A DNA stretch of 22,266 nucleotides, taken from a virus. The stretch is from positions 1-22,266 of the IMG/VR virus record IMGVR_UViG_3300035196_000224; one strand, 5' to 3'. The position numbers were made by a program, and so were the translations under genes. Positions 21,443 to 22,266 of this stretch are shown in pieces; within the stretch, counting starts at the first letter, position 1; each line of letters begins with the position of its first letter. Under the pieces are notes generated by a model, which was not told where the DNA came from, searched no databases, and worked only from the letters and a program-made list of their open reading frames with translations.

Positions 21443-22194
21443 GATGTGACCGTAACCGTTACATCGGCGAGGGATTCGATCATAGCGCGTTCGTCAAACT
21501 TCACGACTAGCGTATTAACATCAACACCGCCGAATACCTTCAACGTAAGAGTGTTAACCTCATGACCCGGTACGCTATTTATAGGCGTATATAACCTGCT
21601 CTTTAAGACGTCTTCTCCAATCTGAATACCGTCAGTCTCGAACACATTGTCTCCGAGGTTAGGCAAACCAGTCGCAAAACTCTCAAAATACTCCCCAAAA
21701 TAAGCTGCGATGCGCTGTTTGATCAATGCTATACCGTTCGCGGGGAATCTCGAATTCGTGGTAATATCGACGTCGATCACCGTGCGTAATTCAGTCACAC
21801 GATAGAACGATATATCGATATCAGGTCCGTCGGCGCCGTTCCCCTGTGCTTGTGGTACCGTTACGGTAGTGGTTCCGATACTCAGAGCCCCTATCGTTTT
21901 TTTAATCTGAATAGCTTTCGCTATATCGATATCGACGCCGCCTTGAACGGCAACACCTATCGAGTGAGCGGCGAAGTTAACACCGTCGACTACGACTGGC
22001 GCGCTCGTATCGTTTTCAGCGACTTGAGCGTCTGTGACACCGTCGACAGCGAGAACAGACGCCAGGACGCTATCTAGAGGCGAGCGCGCGTTTCGTGACA
22101 GACTGAGCAGATAACGACGTAGATAGTTTTCGTCGGTTTCCTGGTCCGCGCCAGGGGTTTGAACACCCCCATGAGGGTTATCGAGAGTCTTCAT
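21439..22194 (-). CDS. Baseplate J-like protein, N-terminal region missing
   Basis: A 251-aa C-terminal portion of a baseplate J-like wedge protein. It starts at the conserved middle: LDNPHG then GADQETDENYLRR (the NP...G.D.ETDE..R signature), then VDGVTDAQVAEND (GV..v.V.EN), HSIGVAVQGG, the DIAKAIQIKKT...G segment, and the C-terminal beta domain. Family members have another 100 residues or more before this. The ATG at 22194 (or GTG 22197) has no clear ribosome-binding site, and the same frame continues upstream across two TGA codons (22209-22207 and 22203-22201) into further coding-like sequence. It may be a broken or split gene. Confidence 0.78.
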   Translation of the reverse strand: MKTLDNPHGGVQTPGADQETDENYLRRYLLSLSRNARSPLDSVLASVLAVDGVTDAQVAENDTSAPVVVDGVNFAAHSIGVAVQGGVDIDIAKAIQIKKTIGALSIGTTTVTVPQAQGNGADGPDIDISFYRVTELRTVIDVDITTNSRFPANGIALIKQRIAAYFGEYFESFATGLPNLGDNVFETDGIQIGEDVLKSRLYTPINSVPGHEVNTLTLKVFGGVDVNTLVVKFDERAMIESLADVTVTVTS

Positions 22195-22206
22195 CACTTT
22201 TCATGA

Positions 22207-22266
22207 TCAATTTCTTGTTCTTTTTTCCTTTACTGCAGTTACGGTTGTCACGATTACAGTTGTACA
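22207..22266 (-). CDS. 3' end of upstream gene, perhaps the N-terminal part of baseplate J
   Basis: The last 19 codons before a TGA (22209-22207), in the same frame as the J-like gene. They read ...TTVIVTTVTAVKEKRTRN. The beta-strand pattern TV-V--VTAV resembles the strand that precedes the NP...ETDE motif by 25-30 residues in intact baseplate J proteins. Too short for certainty; it runs off the window. Confidence 0.4.
   Translation of the reverse strand, partial: CTTVIVTTVTAVKEKRTRN

Noticed and set aside
22195-22209. Stop-codon reassignment of TGA
   Set aside because: TGA clearly ends many other genes here (for example 3492, 3866, 16872), so it is read as stop.
1-22266. tRNA or rRNA genes
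   Set aside because: No cloverleaf with TTCRANY-type arm or rRNA-like stretch was seen on reading, although a computed scan was not possible.

Overview
The window looks like an internal piece of a tailed-phage (or prophage) genome infecting a Gram-negative bacterium. The evidence is a PBSX-type terminase pair, a baseplate/tail-fibre block of contractile-tail type, a lysis block, a complete phage replication module, and a moron-like gene for an outer-membrane beta-barrel with a cleavable signal peptide. The genes are packed with ATGA or TAATG start/stop overlaps. No integrase, CI-like repressor or att site is visible, so lifestyle cannot be decided. The host is Gram-negative by inference from the outer-membrane protein; the exact taxon is not clear.

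Layout, left to right. (1) 1-1194, minus strand: large terminase (running off the left edge) and small terminase, with a three-copy palindromic operator-like array upstream (1270-1357). (2) 1741-4435, plus strand: an accessory operon with its own sigma70-type promoter. It holds two tandem paralogous pentapeptide-repeat proteins, a zinc-ribbon protein and a protein made of two winged-helix-like repeats, ending in an intrinsic terminator. (3) 4459-10177, minus strand: a replication operon read leftwards: short sliding-clamp-like protein, SF2 helicase, a 73-aa unknown, VRR-NUC nuclease, a short TetR-type HTH protein, and a primase-helicase, ending in a bidirectional terminator. (4) 10218-10266: two face-to-face sigma70-type promoters that share the same DNA and fire away from each other. 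(5) 10290-17361, plus strand: a second replication operon: an IHS/TWR-motif protein, DUF2800 nuclease, DUF2815 ssDNA-binding protein, thioredoxin, a promoter-leader-outer-membrane-protein insert, a DUF3781 protein, a family B DNA polymerase, and small proteins. (6) 22266-17358, minus strand: baseplate J-like, DUF2612 tail protein, tail fibre, DUF4376-like fibre-associated protein, a small basic ORF, membrane proteins, an M15 endolysin and a permuted papain-like amidase.

The two replication operons together give a nearly complete replisome (primase-helicase, polymerase, ssDNA-binding protein, clamp-like protein, nucleases, accessory helicase). Because their promoters overlap completely, RNA polymerase can occupy only one of them at a time.

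Items most worth a second look: the overlapping divergent promoter pair; the duplicated pentapeptide-repeat module, in which a relic of the following gene still marks the duplication; the baseplate J reading frame broken by two in-frame TGA codons at the right edge; a pair of mutually exclusive hairpins before the thioredoxin gene; and the leader-peptide/hairpin arrangement in front of the outer-membrane protein. All family assignments come from reading motifs, not from a database search.
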